Positions 15,155 through 24,039 of a stretch of 40,204 bases of DNA are shown here, one piece after another. Source of the DNA: Lachnospiraceae bacterium (GTDB lineage Bacteria; Bacillota; Clostridia; Lachnospirales; Lachnospiraceae); the NCBI GenBank assembly GCA_900772845.1, contig CAAGSD010000034.1, positions 1 through 40,204 of the forward strand. Reading direction: 5' to 3'. A program made the translations under genes and the position numbers. The notes beneath the pieces are model-generated. The model made no database searches. It worked only from the letters and a program-made list of their open reading frames with translations, and was not told the DNA's origin. Position 1 is the stretch's first letter. Each line of letters opens with the position of its first letter.

Positions 15155-15264
15155 TATATTTTTTCGATTTTTTTCATATAAATTTCGTAGGAATTTCTTA
15201 TTGATATTTTTTCTCATTAAGTTGAAATCTTGCATTTCCTATCCTTTTCTGCTATTCTTATTGT

Positions 15265-15307
15265 AATACCTGCGGATGGTCAATTTTCCATATGTAGGGC
15301 AGGTATT
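15265..15307 (+). promoter_or_regulatory. Leader hairpin before the DtxR-type regulator
   Basis: AATACCTGC (15265-15273) pairs with GCAGGTATT (15299-15307), and ATGG/CCAT can pair inside. TTGCAT and TATTCT with 17 bases between lie upstream, so the hairpin would be in the mRNA leader. The role is unknown. Confidence 0.4.
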
Positions 15308-15348
15308 TCGGTTCAAAATGCTATGTATGGGAAGGGTATGGTCATTAC

Positions 15349-15714
15349 ATGAAAATACAGGAATCTGCTGAGAATTATCTGGAAACGATCTTAGTGCTGA
15401 AGAAAAAGAACGGTGTTGTCCGTTCCATTGATATTGCCAACGATCTGGGCGTGTCCAAGCCCAGCGTCAGCGTCGCTATGAAGAATCTCCGCAATGGGGA
15501 ATATATTGAAATGGACAAGGAAGGCTACATCACCCTGCTGGATAAGGGGCGGGAAATTGCAGAGAAAATCTATGAACGTCACACATTTCTTACGGACTGG
15601 CTGACTTCCATCGGTGTGGATCCCACCGTTGCTGCTGAGGATGCCTGCCGGATTGAGCATGTGATCAGTGCAGAGACTTTCACTGCTATGAAAAAAACTT
15701 TGAAGACAAAATAA
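15349..15714 (+). CDS. Metal-dependent DtxR/MntR-family regulator
   Basis: 121 residues, short like MntR and without the C-terminal SH3 domain of DtxR. It has a winged helix (SIDIANDLGVSKPSVSVAMKNL, split as SIDIANDLGVSKPS and VSVAMKNL) and a dimerisation helix. Likely metal ligands are conserved by alignment to MntR: Glu in ESAENYLETI, His in ERHTFL, and Glu/Glu/His in AEDACRIEHVIS. It is divergent from feo and probably controls the palindrome on the feo promoter; iron or manganese sensing cannot be told apart here. Confidence 0.85.
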   Translation: MKIQESAENYLETILVLKKKNGVVRSIDIANDLGVSKPSVSVAMKNLRNGEYIEMDKEGYITLLDKGREIAEKIYERHTFLTDWLTSIGVDPTVAAEDACRIEHVISAETFTAMKKTLKTK

Positions 15715-15748
15715 CTTCTGAAATACGATGAACTCTATAAAAAATATG

Positions 15749-15786
15749 ACTCCCGGGGTGACTTAGATGTCACTCCGGGAGTTTTT
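15749..15786. terminator. Bidirectional terminator between the regulator and hipA
   Basis: ACTCCCGGGGTGAC and GTCACTCCGGGAGT pair with a single G-U, followed by TTTTT on the plus strand and a T-rich run on the minus strand. It serves both convergent genes. Confidence 0.9.
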
Positions 15787-17048
15787 CAAGAGTTACTTGT
15801 ATCGCACTCTTGAAATGCCGGACGCATCCTTTCAATTTCTCCACGACTGATCCCATACTTTCCCGCAAGCGTACGCCAATTATCACCCACGATCTTTTTC
15901 ATATCTGCGATATTCTTCTGCGCCTGCGTTTTTGATATCTCATAAAAAGGTGCCGCCTCTATCGCCAATTCAAAATCAATAGAAGAATTATCTTCATCCA
16001 CATTTAATGACAAATATTCACCGTATATATCCGGATTCACATCATACATCGGAGATAATTCCCAGCCCCTTCCCTTTAAGATAAATCCATGGTTTCTAAA
16101 ATGATCATCCGTATTAGACACCGCCATACTGAATGCAATACGCTTCCACAACTCCTGAATGTCTTTTTTGGGGGCTGCACCGTTTGCTCTCAAAAAAGAG
16201 ACGATTTCAAGATAACTGCTTCCATCCGTTGCATTAGCCCCGTCCTGTTTACCAAGCATAGTCATTGCTGAAGAAAAGTGAATTCTTCGGCTTTCTATTC
16301 TGTCAAATCGCTTTACAAGAAATGTCGTTCCCAATCTGGAAAATTTTTCAGCTTTTGCCTCCGGAACATTAAGTCCACACATAACAGCCAGTTCATGTAC
16401 TACCATTTCCCATGCCCCGGAATTAAAATCATCATGTTTAGACGGAAATTTGGCAATCCAAAGTGAGCCATCCGTCGCCAGCACAGAGGCTTTGGGTCTC
16501 GCCCCTCCCAAAGAAGATCCGGGAGCAAGTAATTGCTTTAACCATTTCTCATTCAGCCCCTTTTCATCATTTTCAAACGCAATCGATGCCTGTTCGAGTT
16601 CTCTTAATGACGTCCACGGTGGTGTTGCAAATTCCCTGTCATTGGACAAGAATTCACCTTCCAACTCCGTTTTAAAACGCAATCCGCCCATTCTTGCTTC
16701 ATCATACACTCTCAGAAGATAATCACTGTCTAAAAGCTTTCTAGGTTTTTCACCTGCATTTTTGGCACGCAATTCCTCTCTGCGTTTCATCAGACGTTGT
16801 CCCCATCTGTCAGGGCAGGAGTCGGCAAATACTCCAAAGATTCTCTTGTCATCATTGATATACTGTCTTCCCTTATACAACTGTAAATCCGGATCTAATA
16901 CCAGATTCCCCTTTTCCAGCCATTTTTCATCATATTCAAAAGAATAAAATTCTTTACCTCTTGTCTGGGAAACATAGATTGTACCAACAAAATCCTCATG
17001 AAAGGGTTGAAAATCCGCAAATACATAGACCTTTTTTTCTTTATCCAT
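15786..17048 (-). CDS. hipA: HipA-family serine/threonine kinase toxin
   Basis: Toxin of a type II pair; E. coli HipA phosphorylates glutamyl-tRNA synthetase and induces dormancy. The 420-residue product has an N-terminal HipA domain, the Gly-rich loop GSSLGGARPKAS (177-188), ATP-binding Lys in WIAKFPS, catalytic SNTDDHFRNHGF (311-322) and the metal-binding Asp in SPMYDVNPD (332-340), so the kinase appears intact. It begins three bases behind hipB. The target in this host is not known. Confidence 0.93.
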   Translation of the reverse strand: MDKEKKVYVFADFQPFHEDFVGTIYVSQTRGKEFYSFEYDEKWLEKGNLVLDPDLQLYKGRQYINDDKRIFGVFADSCPDRWGQRLMKRREELRAKNAGEKPRKLLDSDYLLRVYDEARMGGLRFKTELEGEFLSNDREFATPPWTSLRELEQASIAFENDEKGLNEKWLKQLLAPGSSLGGARPKASVLATDGSLWIAKFPSKHDDFNSGAWEMVVHELAVMCGLNVPEAKAEKFSRLGTTFLVKRFDRIESRRIHFSSAMTMLGKQDGANATDGSSYLEIVSFLRANGAAPKKDIQELWKRIAFSMAVSNTDDHFRNHGFILKGRGWELSPMYDVNPDIYGEYLSLNVDEDNSSIDFELAIEAAPFYEISKTQAQKNIADMKKIVGDNWRTLAGKYGISRGEIERMRPAFQECDTSNS

Positions 17049-17051
17049 TTT

Positions 17052-17369
17052 CTATTCCTTCCTGGGTGCCCTTTTTCTTACAGGTAAATCCAGATCCTGT
17101 AATTTGCGTCCTAATTCATCGTCTTTAGCAACTAGCAGCAGATCCTTATCCATATAATTCAATGCATGAAGCACAGCCGCATAGCACCCCATTGCCACAG
17201 AAGGTGAGCCTTTTTCTATGGATACTAAAGTTGCTCTGCTGATTCCCGCTCTTTCCGCAACCAATTCCGACGTCAATTTTCTGCGCAGCCTTGCATACTT
17301 TATCTGTAGCCCCATTTGCTCCAGTATTTTTTCTGTTTCAGGCAACAACACTATTGTTTTTTTCGGCAT
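17052..17369 (-). CDS. hipB: HipB-like antitoxin, Xre-type HTH
   Basis: 105 residues. A helix-turn-helix occupies about 18-72 (IKYARLRRKLTSELVAERAG, then ISRATLVSIEKGS). The flexible C-terminus is basic (LPVRKRAPRKE). Antitoxins of this type bind HipA and repress their own operon. The ATG follows AAGGAGATGG. The A/T-rich upstream stretch 17385-17440 contains loosely palindromic ATGTAAATAT / ATTAAACAT sequence that could be the operator. Confidence 0.88.
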   Translation of the reverse strand: MPKKTIVLLPETEKILEQMGLQIKYARLRRKLTSELVAERAGISRATLVSIEKGSPSVAMGCYAAVLHALNYMDKDLLLVAKDDELGRKLQDLDLPVRKRAPRKE

Positions 17370-17442
17370 AACCCCATCTCCTTATGTAAATATTATTAAA
17401 CATTTATATCCATTTTGTCAAATTTTATTTACATTATTGAAA

Positions 17443-17474
17443 AATATCTCTGTCACGGATCCGACAGAGATATT
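17443..17474 (-). terminator. Terminator with a perfect 12-bp stem
   Basis: AATATCTCTGTC and GACAGAGATATT surround eight bases; on the minus strand TTTTTC follows. It closes the lipoprotein-like gene ending at 17574 before hipB. Confidence 0.7.
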
Positions 17475-17478
17475 ATAT

Positions 17479-17520
17479 AGTATGCCTATTACTCCGTTAT
17501 CCTATAACGAATAACATACT
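17479..17520. repeat. 42-bp interrupted dyad
   Basis: AGTATG...TATT...CGTTAT-CCT-ATAACG...AATA...CATACT. A perfect inner hairpin is nested in matching outer arms. It lies next to the terminator, 54 bases behind the upstream gene's stop. Confidence 0.5.
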
Positions 17521-17573
17521 GTCAAATATTACGCACAGCAATCTGTTAGCTACTCCCCATTATTTTGTAGAAA

Positions 17574-18305
17574 TTAATTAGTTTCAACTTCCTGTGCTAC
17601 ATCCGCTGCCTGAATCTTCGGCTCGGTATCGGCGATTTCAATCTGATCCGCCAAATCCATGCAATCTATATAATGATCTCCTATCCGGAACGCATAGAAA
17701 CTTCTGTAATCCGAGGTCATAGGGTCTGTATCCTGATGCTTTCCGGTATTATTATCCTGAAAATATTTCGGAAGGTAATCAGACTGCATATGTATGTCCT
17801 TCGCATCCATGTTCTGCAGATAAACATAAATAATGGTATTACTGTCATCTAACGTGATGGCATATTCATATCGGTCGGTCCAATTTGCCATTGCCACATA
17901 CGCAACGCTGCAATAATTTTCTTCATCCTGATAAAGCATATTCGTCTGATCCTGATAAGAAAACTTCAAATTCCGCAGACGCTCTGTTTCTGCCTCATAC
18001 TGTTCCCTGGTATATTGATTTTCCAAATAGATCTGGCAGGTTGCTGCAAAGATTTCATCACGGGTCTGATAATAAAAATCTTGTGAAACGGTATCCATAT
18101 CTGCGGAAGGGAACACCGCTAACGGACTGTATACTCCCGTTCCCTCTAATTTGTGGTATGCTTCTCCCTCCCGGGAAGTGATTCTTGTCCCATAAATAAA
18201 ATGATAGCATACGTAAGACAAAACTGTCGCCAGCACAAGCACTGCTGCCACAACTGCAAGCACTGCTGCCACAACTGCAAATACTACTTTCTGCTTTTTG
18301 GTCAT
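17574..18305 (-). CDS. Secreted or membrane-anchored protein of unknown function
   Basis: 243 residues from MTKKQKVVFAVVAAV. One N-terminal membrane helix contains a tandemly doubled seven-residue block (AVVAAVL twice, encoded by a 21-bp direct repeat). The remainder is acidic and soluble, with a Tyr-rich region (TREQYEAETERLRNLKF, NYCSVAYVAMANW). No family recognised. The first 15 residues and ribosome site closely match the next gene upstream, so the 5' ends share ancestry. The frame is open to a TTG at 18323, but GGGGGAGG fits the ATG at 18305. Confidence 0.7.
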   Translation of the reverse strand: MTKKQKVVFAVVAAVLAVVAAVLVLATVLSYVCYHFIYGTRITSREGEAYHKLEGTGVYSPLAVFPSADMDTVSQDFYYQTRDEIFAATCQIYLENQYTREQYEAETERLRNLKFSYQDQTNMLYQDEENYCSVAYVAMANWTDRYEYAITLDDSNTIIYVYLQNMDAKDIHMQSDYLPKYFQDNNTGKHQDTDPMTSDYRSFYAFRIGDHYIDCMDLADQIEIADTEPKIQAADVAQEVETN

Positions 18306-18329
18306 CTTTTGTTCCTCCCCCAATTATCA

Positions 18330-18363
18330 TCGCAATATCATTCTTTTTCCAACAGGTAAAAAG
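18330..18363 (-). repeat. 34-bp repeat shared with 20856-20889
   Basis: It covers the last codons (FYLLEKE and stop) of the gene at 18338-19414 and a few bases beyond. The same 34 bases recur at 20856-20889 behind another gene. Confidence 0.85.
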
Positions 18364-19414
18364 CACAATCCATCGTAAGAATAACAAATTGTGTATTACC
18401 GGAAATCATTATGTCCACTGCCGGAGGCTGTCGTTTTATTCCATCCCTCGTGCCTCTTATTTCCAAATTCTGAAATTCACCATAATTCAGAATCCAATCA
18501 TATAGTTCCGGATCGTCTTTTATAGCTTCCTTTACATTATAGATTAAATTACGCTCTTTTATAGGAGATACCTCATAAGAAGGTTCTAAAATCTCGCATT
18601 GATAACGTTCATATTTTTCAAGCCCTTCACTGGAAAATACATCTTCATTTATCACAATATGATTGCCTATGATATCATGTCCTTCCGGATAATTCGTATA
18701 ATCGTTTTGTACGTGTGTAAAGCCAAGCAATTTCGTGACTTTCCACTCACCAAAAAGCAATTCTTTGATCTCATCCATGGATAATTCGTCCACACTGCCC
18801 TCTGCTATTTCCGGATCTGGCTCTATTGTTTCTTCCGCATTCAGATTCTCCGATTCTGTCTCGAGCATATTATTAATTCCGATAATTGACAGTTTCCAAG
18901 TTCCTGTTCCATTATCAACATTTCCAAACCAGATTTGTCCGGCATCCCCCATCATCACTCCTTGCCAATTACAAAACATTTTTCGGCATGTTTCGGCACG
19001 AACAGCCTCTACAAATTCCTGATTCAACTTTCCATCAATATCGAGTTTTAAAAAATCTTCACGATTATTAACCGTAGTACCATTTATTGCAATAGGATAT
19101 GAAATCTTCTCAGATAACGCATCCCAATCATGCTTTAAAATATCAATCTTAATCTCTTCTGCAAATTGCTCCACTTCTTCTGCTGTTACCCCTGTAGATG
19201 TCATATAATAATCTTCTTCTGTTTCGCTGCTTTGAATGCTTTCATCACTTTCACGTACTTCATAGTCTTCTGTATCACTCATGGCAGTCATCTCGTTTTC
19301 TTCAGAAGTACTGTCTATATGCTGATTTTTCATCGAAAATATGCAAAATAAAATTATGCCCAGCCCAATCACTCCTGCCACAACTGCGAATACTACTTTC
19401 TGCTTTTTGGTCAT
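18338..19414 (-). CDS. Membrane-anchored protein of unknown function
   Basis: 358 residues from MTKKQKVVFAVVAGVIGL, with one N-terminal helix and then an acidic Ser/Glu linker. The central part (ILKHDWDALSEKISYPIAI, NNREDFLKL, GTGTWKLSIIGIN) looks like an NTF2/SnoaL-type cone fold. The C-terminal part (GEWKVTKLLGF, YPEGHDIIGNHIVINEDVF) resembles a lipocalin-like secreted domain. These are impressions without a search. A start four codons upstream (19426) is possible. It lies between two other envelope protein genes, all read leftward. Confidence 0.65.
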   Translation of the reverse strand: MTKKQKVVFAVVAGVIGLGIILFCIFSMKNQHIDSTSEENEMTAMSDTEDYEVRESDESIQSSETEEDYYMTSTGVTAEEVEQFAEEIKIDILKHDWDALSEKISYPIAINGTTVNNREDFLKLDIDGKLNQEFVEAVRAETCRKMFCNWQGVMMGDAGQIWFGNVDNGTGTWKLSIIGINNMLETESENLNAEETIEPDPEIAEGSVDELSMDEIKELLFGEWKVTKLLGFTHVQNDYTNYPEGHDIIGNHIVINEDVFSSEGLEKYERYQCEILEPSYEVSPIKERNLIYNVKEAIKDDPELYDWILNYGEFQNLEIRGTRDGIKRQPPAVDIMISGNTQFVILTMDCAFYLLEKE

Positions 19415-19432
19415 CTTTTTGTTCATCCCCTA

Positions 19433-20833
19433 TTATCTTCTATTTTCTTCTCTCGCAATATTTTCTTCCGTAAATGAAAAATATGGAATCTCCAGCTCTT
19501 CAACATTACCTTCGTTTGCATTCGGCATTTCATCAATTTTATTCCTTATAGCCGCTGCTGTTTCTTCTATACTTTTTTCTCCATTAAAATAATACAACGC
19601 CTCTTCCTGCGTAATCCCTATTAAAGGAAGGTCACTGCGTTGCATTACCTTCGTATTATTTATCATCTCCCTTACATCCTGTATATCCTCATCTTGTGCC
19701 GCATAAACATTTTCATAGGTACCGCCAATTTCGTATGTCAGAATAGGAAGTTTCTCTCTTTTTCCATCCGATGTCTGATAATATTCCTGCTTTCTGCTAT
19801 CACTAAGCTGTTGATCCAGCACATCTTGCAATATTGAGAAATTCCAATTGGGAGCAATCGTTTTCTGTCCTTCCTCAGTAAAATAGCTTTCCACAAACTT
19901 CCATGCTTCTTCTTTGTGCGTGCTTTGACTGTTAATGGCGAAACAGTTGACAAAAATAAATATTCTTCCGTTTCCTTCTGCTCCCGGAAATCCTGTATAG
20001 ACTGCATCCTCACCCCATACGGATTTTTTATATAAATATTGTTGCATGTCACCTATGCACTCAAGATTGAATGGAATTTTTCCTTCCCGCATCAAAAGGT
20101 CATTCGTTTGAAACATCGCCTGTTGCGGTAATTGTTCTGCAATTTTTATATATTGTTCCAATCTGTTATCTTCCGTTTCCCCGGAATATCCTCCGCAGAT
20201 TGCCCCTTCCTGTAAAAATAAATCCCGTGAAATCATAGGATCCTCTTCACATTCCCGAACGGCCCGCAAGGCTTCCTCGAAGGTAAAATTTTCTTTGTTA
20301 CTGCACCATTTTTCTTTTGTTATCAATGTATATAACACAAAATTCGTTGGCAACATATACAAGCCGCCATCCGCTGTCAAAACCTGATGCGCGGAATCAA
20401 CGATGTCCTCTTCCCCAATCACATCACTTTTCTCCAGATAAGGAATAAGATTCTCTATCGCACCCTTTTCTCTAAGCACTTCCACGTCCATTTCATCTGT
20501 CGAAAAACTAATGATATCAGGTCCTTTTCCTGTCAAAATATCATCATACAAACGACTAATTCCGTCGCTTATATTTTCTTCGTAATAATCATGTATTGTG
20601 ATTGTTATTCCGTCATTTTTACTATTAAAATCAGCTACTGCTTCCTGTAATGTCGACGCTCGCCCGATATCTCCAAGTATGATCTCCGTTTTAGGTTCTT
20701 CCGGCACAATTGTAGCAGTCTCTTTCTCCCACGCAGATGTTTCCGTCCTGGTGTCTATTTCTCCGCATCCCATTAACAGCAAAGATGATACTGTACCTAC
20801 CAGCAATGATGCTATTGCTTTAAAAGTTTTCAT
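19433..20833 (-). CDS. Extracellular solute-binding lipoprotein (family 1)
   Basis: 466 residues from MKTFKAIASLLVGTVSS. The lipobox LLLMGC gives a lipid-anchored Cys. The mature part follows the family 1 solute-binding layout: ADFNSKNDGITITI, GKGPDIISFS, YMLPTNFVLYTLITKEKW, GFPGAEGNGRIFIFVNCFAINSQS and KEEAWKFVESYF. Such proteins normally bring sugars to an ABC importer, but no permease or ATPase is nearby, so it is an orphan or serves a distant transporter. GAGGGGG precedes the ATG. Confidence 0.85.
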   Translation of the reverse strand: MKTFKAIASLLVGTVSSLLLMGCGEIDTRTETSAWEKETATIVPEEPKTEIILGDIGRASTLQEAVADFNSKNDGITITIHDYYEENISDGISRLYDDILTGKGPDIISFSTDEMDVEVLREKGAIENLIPYLEKSDVIGEEDIVDSAHQVLTADGGLYMLPTNFVLYTLITKEKWCSNKENFTFEEALRAVRECEEDPMISRDLFLQEGAICGGYSGETEDNRLEQYIKIAEQLPQQAMFQTNDLLMREGKIPFNLECIGDMQQYLYKKSVWGEDAVYTGFPGAEGNGRIFIFVNCFAINSQSTHKEEAWKFVESYFTEEGQKTIAPNWNFSILQDVLDQQLSDSRKQEYYQTSDGKREKLPILTYEIGGTYENVYAAQDEDIQDVREMINNTKVMQRSDLPLIGITQEEALYYFNGEKSIEETAAAIRNKIDEMPNANEGNVEELEIPYFSFTEENIAREENRR

Positions 20834-20855
20834 TCGTAATCCCCCTCGCACGTTG

Positions 20856-20911
20856 TCGCAATATCATTCTTTTTCCAACAGGTAAAAAGAACAAGCACTG
20901 CTGCCACAACT
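20856..20911 (-). repeat. Chimeric remnant joining two paralogous gene ends
   Basis: Bases 20856-20889 equal 18330-18363 (end of one gene), and the adjoining 20891-20911 (ACAAGCACTGCTGCCACAAC and T) equal part of the membrane helix coding region near 18235-18255. The two pieces are about 75-95 bases apart, and in reverse order, at the other locus. It is best read as the scar of a deleted paralogue. Confidence 0.7.
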
Positions 20912-20925
20912 TTCCATTGTATAAC

Positions 20926-21639
20926 TTAACTTTTTTTCCGTAAATTCAGGAAAGGACGCACCTCTACATTCTCCGGTCTCTTCCCGTCATATAACAGTTC
21001 CACATACTGTTCCGCCTTTTCATCGGAGACATCTTCCTGATCCGTAAATACTATCATTATTAGTTCAATTTCACTTTGTTCCGGCTGCTTTCTAATTATG
21101 TTCAGGGAATGGAAATACATCTCCCTGTAATCATCTTTCCAGGTGCCGTCTTCCGAATTGTTTTCAAACATGAAATAATCCGTTCCATCAAATTCTATAT
21201 AACATAAACTCCATAGTTGACTCGCTGTAATCAATTCCTCACTCACTAAATAGTGTACAATCACTAATTGCGCCGGTTGATTCTCTGATGTCTGCTCGTA
21301 AAATTCGTCCAGCAATTCTGCTCCGCTGCATTCCCTTGACTGCCAATCCAAGACATACACCGGATAATCTTTGAGTTCTTCTATATTTAACGGAAGGACG
21401 GATAATTCCTGTCTGATTGCTTCCGGATCGGTTTTCCCTTTCAAATTTTCCAAGCTGAAATCTTCCGATAAATCAACCGGTTCTGACTGCTCATTTAATA
21501 CTGCTGTAGTCGTTATGGTATTAGGTATCATCTCCTCGGTAACTTCTGAAGTATTCTGTTCCGGTGCGTTCTGCCCACAACTTACCATGCTTAACATAAT
21601 TACTAATAATGCCAAACACCTCATCTTTGCCTTGTACAT
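20926..21639 (-). CDS. Lipoprotein of unknown function
   Basis: 237 residues from MYKAKMRCLALLVIML; the signal ends in SMVSC, a slightly unusual lipobox, followed by a Gln/Asn/Glu/Thr-rich linker. The mature part is acidic and contains YPVYVLDWQSRECSG, QLVIVHYLVSEELIT and YIEFDGTDYFMFEN. No family recognised; the pattern resembles small secreted sensor-type proteins near the M56 receptors. A start at MRCLALL (21624) is also possible, since GGAGGAGG is rather far from 21639. Confidence 0.65.
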   Translation of the reverse strand: MYKAKMRCLALLVIMLSMVSCGQNAPEQNTSEVTEEMIPNTITTTAVLNEQSEPVDLSEDFSLENLKGKTDPEAIRQELSVLPLNIEELKDYPVYVLDWQSRECSGAELLDEFYEQTSENQPAQLVIVHYLVSEELITASQLWSLCYIEFDGTDYFMFENNSEDGTWKDDYREMYFHSLNIIRKQPEQSEIELIMIVFTDQEDVSDEKAEQYVELLYDGKRPENVEVRPFLNLRKKS

Positions 21640-21792
21640 ACTTTTTCTGAATCCTCCTCCCACAAGATTTTTCAAAAGCCTTTTACACAATCGATTTTTT
21701 AAATTTGTAACTCTTTTTATGTTACAAATTTAAAGTACCATATTTTTATCACAATTTCATTAATTGATGCTAATTATTTTGATATTGTTAAT

Positions 21793-22635
21793 TCAAAATA
21801 TCTCAATCACATAATCGTAGCTATAGGTGTGGACATACAATTTGTCATCCTTCTCTGTCATGAGGTCCGGCATCTTTTTCAGAGGCAGGCGGTTAATCAC
21901 TTCTCCGGTATTTTTATCCAACTGGTAGAGGTAATCATCCTCTGCGGTAAAGCCATAGCCGCAGAAGATCACGTCCCCTTTCACGAGAAAATTCATGCTG
22001 TTATAGGTCTGGTCTGCACTTCGCCACAGCAGTTTCTCATTTTCCAGATCATAGGCAAACATAAAGCAGCTGTCCGGCTGCGCATAACCGTTCATTACTG
22101 AAGCCCCGTAAAAAATTCCGTTCTCAAGGCAGGCATTATTACCGTTGACGTACCATTTGTCTGTCGGATATTCCAGTACATACAGGCAGTTCTCACCATC
22201 GAAAATGCTGAGTTTTCCATCCTCCCACTGATAGGTATAATTTTCATCATAGAAGCAGTCCCAGTTTTCTCCGATCATGGGAAGGGAAATGTCTTCCGAT
22301 GCATTGTACCATTCGTCTGCAAAAGTAATATTGTTATACGTCTCGGAAAGGATTTCCAGGGAATAGGGCTGCGCCGCAGTTCCTTCCGGGTGAAATTCCG
22401 ATACTCCGGTGAAATCTATCGCAATTTCTTTCGGTGCAATGGAATTTTCCCGGGATTCGGACTCGGCGAGAGCCCCGGAGGTCTCTGCCTCATCTATTTC
22501 AACGGCTATATTGGAAGTATTTTCGGTTTGGCTCTCTGCTTCGCTGTTCTCCGGTGCATTGGTCTCCCGGACGCCGCATCCCGTTAACAGGCAGACAGTC
22601 AGCGCCAATGCTGTTAATTTATATTGTTTTTTCAT
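21793..22635 (-). CDS. Lipoprotein with PQQ-like beta-propeller segments
   Basis: 280 residues. The signal MKKQYKLTALALTVCLLTGC has a clear lipobox (LLTGC). A Glu/Ser/Asn-rich linker spans about 25-68. The rest has repeated blade-like stretches: WEDGKLSIFDGENCLYVLEY, CFMFAYDLENEKLLWRS, LVKGDVIFCGYGF and LYQLDKNTGEVINRLPL, typical of PQQ/quinoprotein-like propellers, but too short for a full one. Surface-located; ligand unknown. AGAGGAC precedes the ATG. Confidence 0.75.
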   Translation of the reverse strand: MKKQYKLTALALTVCLLTGCGVRETNAPENSEAESQTENTSNIAVEIDEAETSGALAESESRENSIAPKEIAIDFTGVSEFHPEGTAAQPYSLEILSETYNNITFADEWYNASEDISLPMIGENWDCFYDENYTYQWEDGKLSIFDGENCLYVLEYPTDKWYVNGNNACLENGIFYGASVMNGYAQPDSCFMFAYDLENEKLLWRSADQTYNSMNFLVKGDVIFCGYGFTAEDDYLYQLDKNTGEVINRLPLKKMPDLMTEKDDKLYVHTYSYDYVIEIF

Positions 22636-22657
22636 AATGTCCTCTTTCTATTTTGCT

Positions 22658-23869
22658 TTATTTTTCCAACAGGAAATCTACAATGTTTTTCTGCCGGATG
22701 CCTCCCCGATTGATGTGTAATAGCGTATCCATGGACAGTACTACTTTTTCATAATTATCTGTAATTGCCTCTAAAGGTGCAAATTCCCTATCTGTATTTT
22801 CCGGCGTCAAAATATAACACACCTGAACATACAGTCTTTCGTCCAGTCTGTCTGCCACAAAGTCTACTTCTGCAACACCTTGTTTTCCTATCTTTACCGT
22901 ATAACCTCTGCGGAGCAGTTCCAGATACACAATGTTTTCCAGCACTCCCGCAATATCATTATCCCGATATCCCATAACCGCATGTCGAATTCCCAAATCC
23001 GCAAAATAATACTTTTCCTGCGTTTCCAGTATTTTCTTCCCCTTAATATCAAATCTTACGACCTTATGAATCAAAAATGCACTTTCTAATGCCCTCAGAT
23101 AATTATAAACTGTTTCAATGCTTAGTTTTCTCCCTTGACTCTTTAAAAAATCAGTGATGGTTTTTGCCGAGAATGTATTTCCGATATTATCCATGAGATA
23201 TCTGATGATACTTTCCAGCAAGGCAGTATCTCTGATACTATTCCTTGCAATCACATCTTTTAACAGTACGGAATTATAAATATCCTGAAGATATTGTGTA
23301 ATTCTGCTCTCCTCCCAAGCCATCTGATGGATGCCTGGCAGCCCTCCGAATCTGACAAAGTTGGAAAAATGATCCTGTACGGTTAGATTTGACTCTCCTT
23401 CATTGGTTTCTGCAAACGCAAGGTATTCCTTAAGGTCCAGAGGATATACCCGAATTTCCACATATCTGCCTGCCAGCAATGTGGCCAGTTCCCCTGACAA
23501 CAATCTTGCATTTGATCCTGTCACATAAATATCACAGTCAATATCTACGCGCAGAGAATTAATTGCCTGCTGCCAGCCGTCTACTTCCTGTATCTCATCC
23601 AGGAGAATATACAATCTTTCGGAAATTTTCTCCCCGATTTCCATCAAATACCGGTATAAGGTTTTATATTCTTTCAAATGATCATATTTTAATGATTCAA
23701 AATTTATATAAACAATTTGATTCGGATTTTTACCCATACCAAGCAGCTCTTGCCTTGTCAATTCCAGCAGGGCACTTTTCCCACTTCGCCGCATTCCGGT
23801 GATTACCTTTATGACCGGTTTATCAATAAAATCTTTGATGTTGTTCATATACTTTTCCCGAATGATCAT
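22658..23869 (-). CDS. AAA ATPase with DUF4143 domain
   Basis: 403 residues from MIIREKYMNNIKDFID. Walker A is GMRRSGKSALL, Walker B is LYILLDEIQEV, and a sensor-like VTGSNARLL follows. The C-terminal DUF4143 part includes YYFADLGIRHAV and a nuclease-like core (GYTVKIGKQGVAEVDFVADR, then YVQVCY). The family is widespread and its role is not settled; the Asp-x-Val pattern suggests a restriction-like fold. GGAGGTGAAAGCA before the ATG decides this start over upstream ones. Confidence 0.88.
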   Translation of the reverse strand: MIIREKYMNNIKDFIDKPVIKVITGMRRSGKSALLELTRQELLGMGKNPNQIVYINFESLKYDHLKEYKTLYRYLMEIGEKISERLYILLDEIQEVDGWQQAINSLRVDIDCDIYVTGSNARLLSGELATLLAGRYVEIRVYPLDLKEYLAFAETNEGESNLTVQDHFSNFVRFGGLPGIHQMAWEESRITQYLQDIYNSVLLKDVIARNSIRDTALLESIIRYLMDNIGNTFSAKTITDFLKSQGRKLSIETVYNYLRALESAFLIHKVVRFDIKGKKILETQEKYYFADLGIRHAVMGYRDNDIAGVLENIVYLELLRRGYTVKIGKQGVAEVDFVADRLDERLYVQVCYILTPENTDREFAPLEAITDNYEKVVLSMDTLLHINRGGIRQKNIVDFLLEK

Positions 23870-23910
23870 TGCTTTCACCTCCATTTCTTTTATTATAGTA
23901 TTTTTATTCA

Positions 23911-23954
23911 AAAATAGCAATAGTTTCCAGTGTATTGGAAACTATTGCTATTTT
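23911..23954 (-). terminator. Terminator with a perfect 19-bp stem
   Basis: AAAATAGCAATAGTTTCCA and its exact complement flank six bases, and the minus strand continues into T-rich sequence. It closes the M56 receptor gene that ends at 24040 and insulates the ATPase gene. Confidence 0.8.
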
Positions 23955-24039
23955 ATTCATTCATTTCTTATATAGCATGATCCTTTTATTATATATTAAT
24001 CGCTCTTTCTGTCATAAGTTTTTCCGGAAACTGCCCTTC

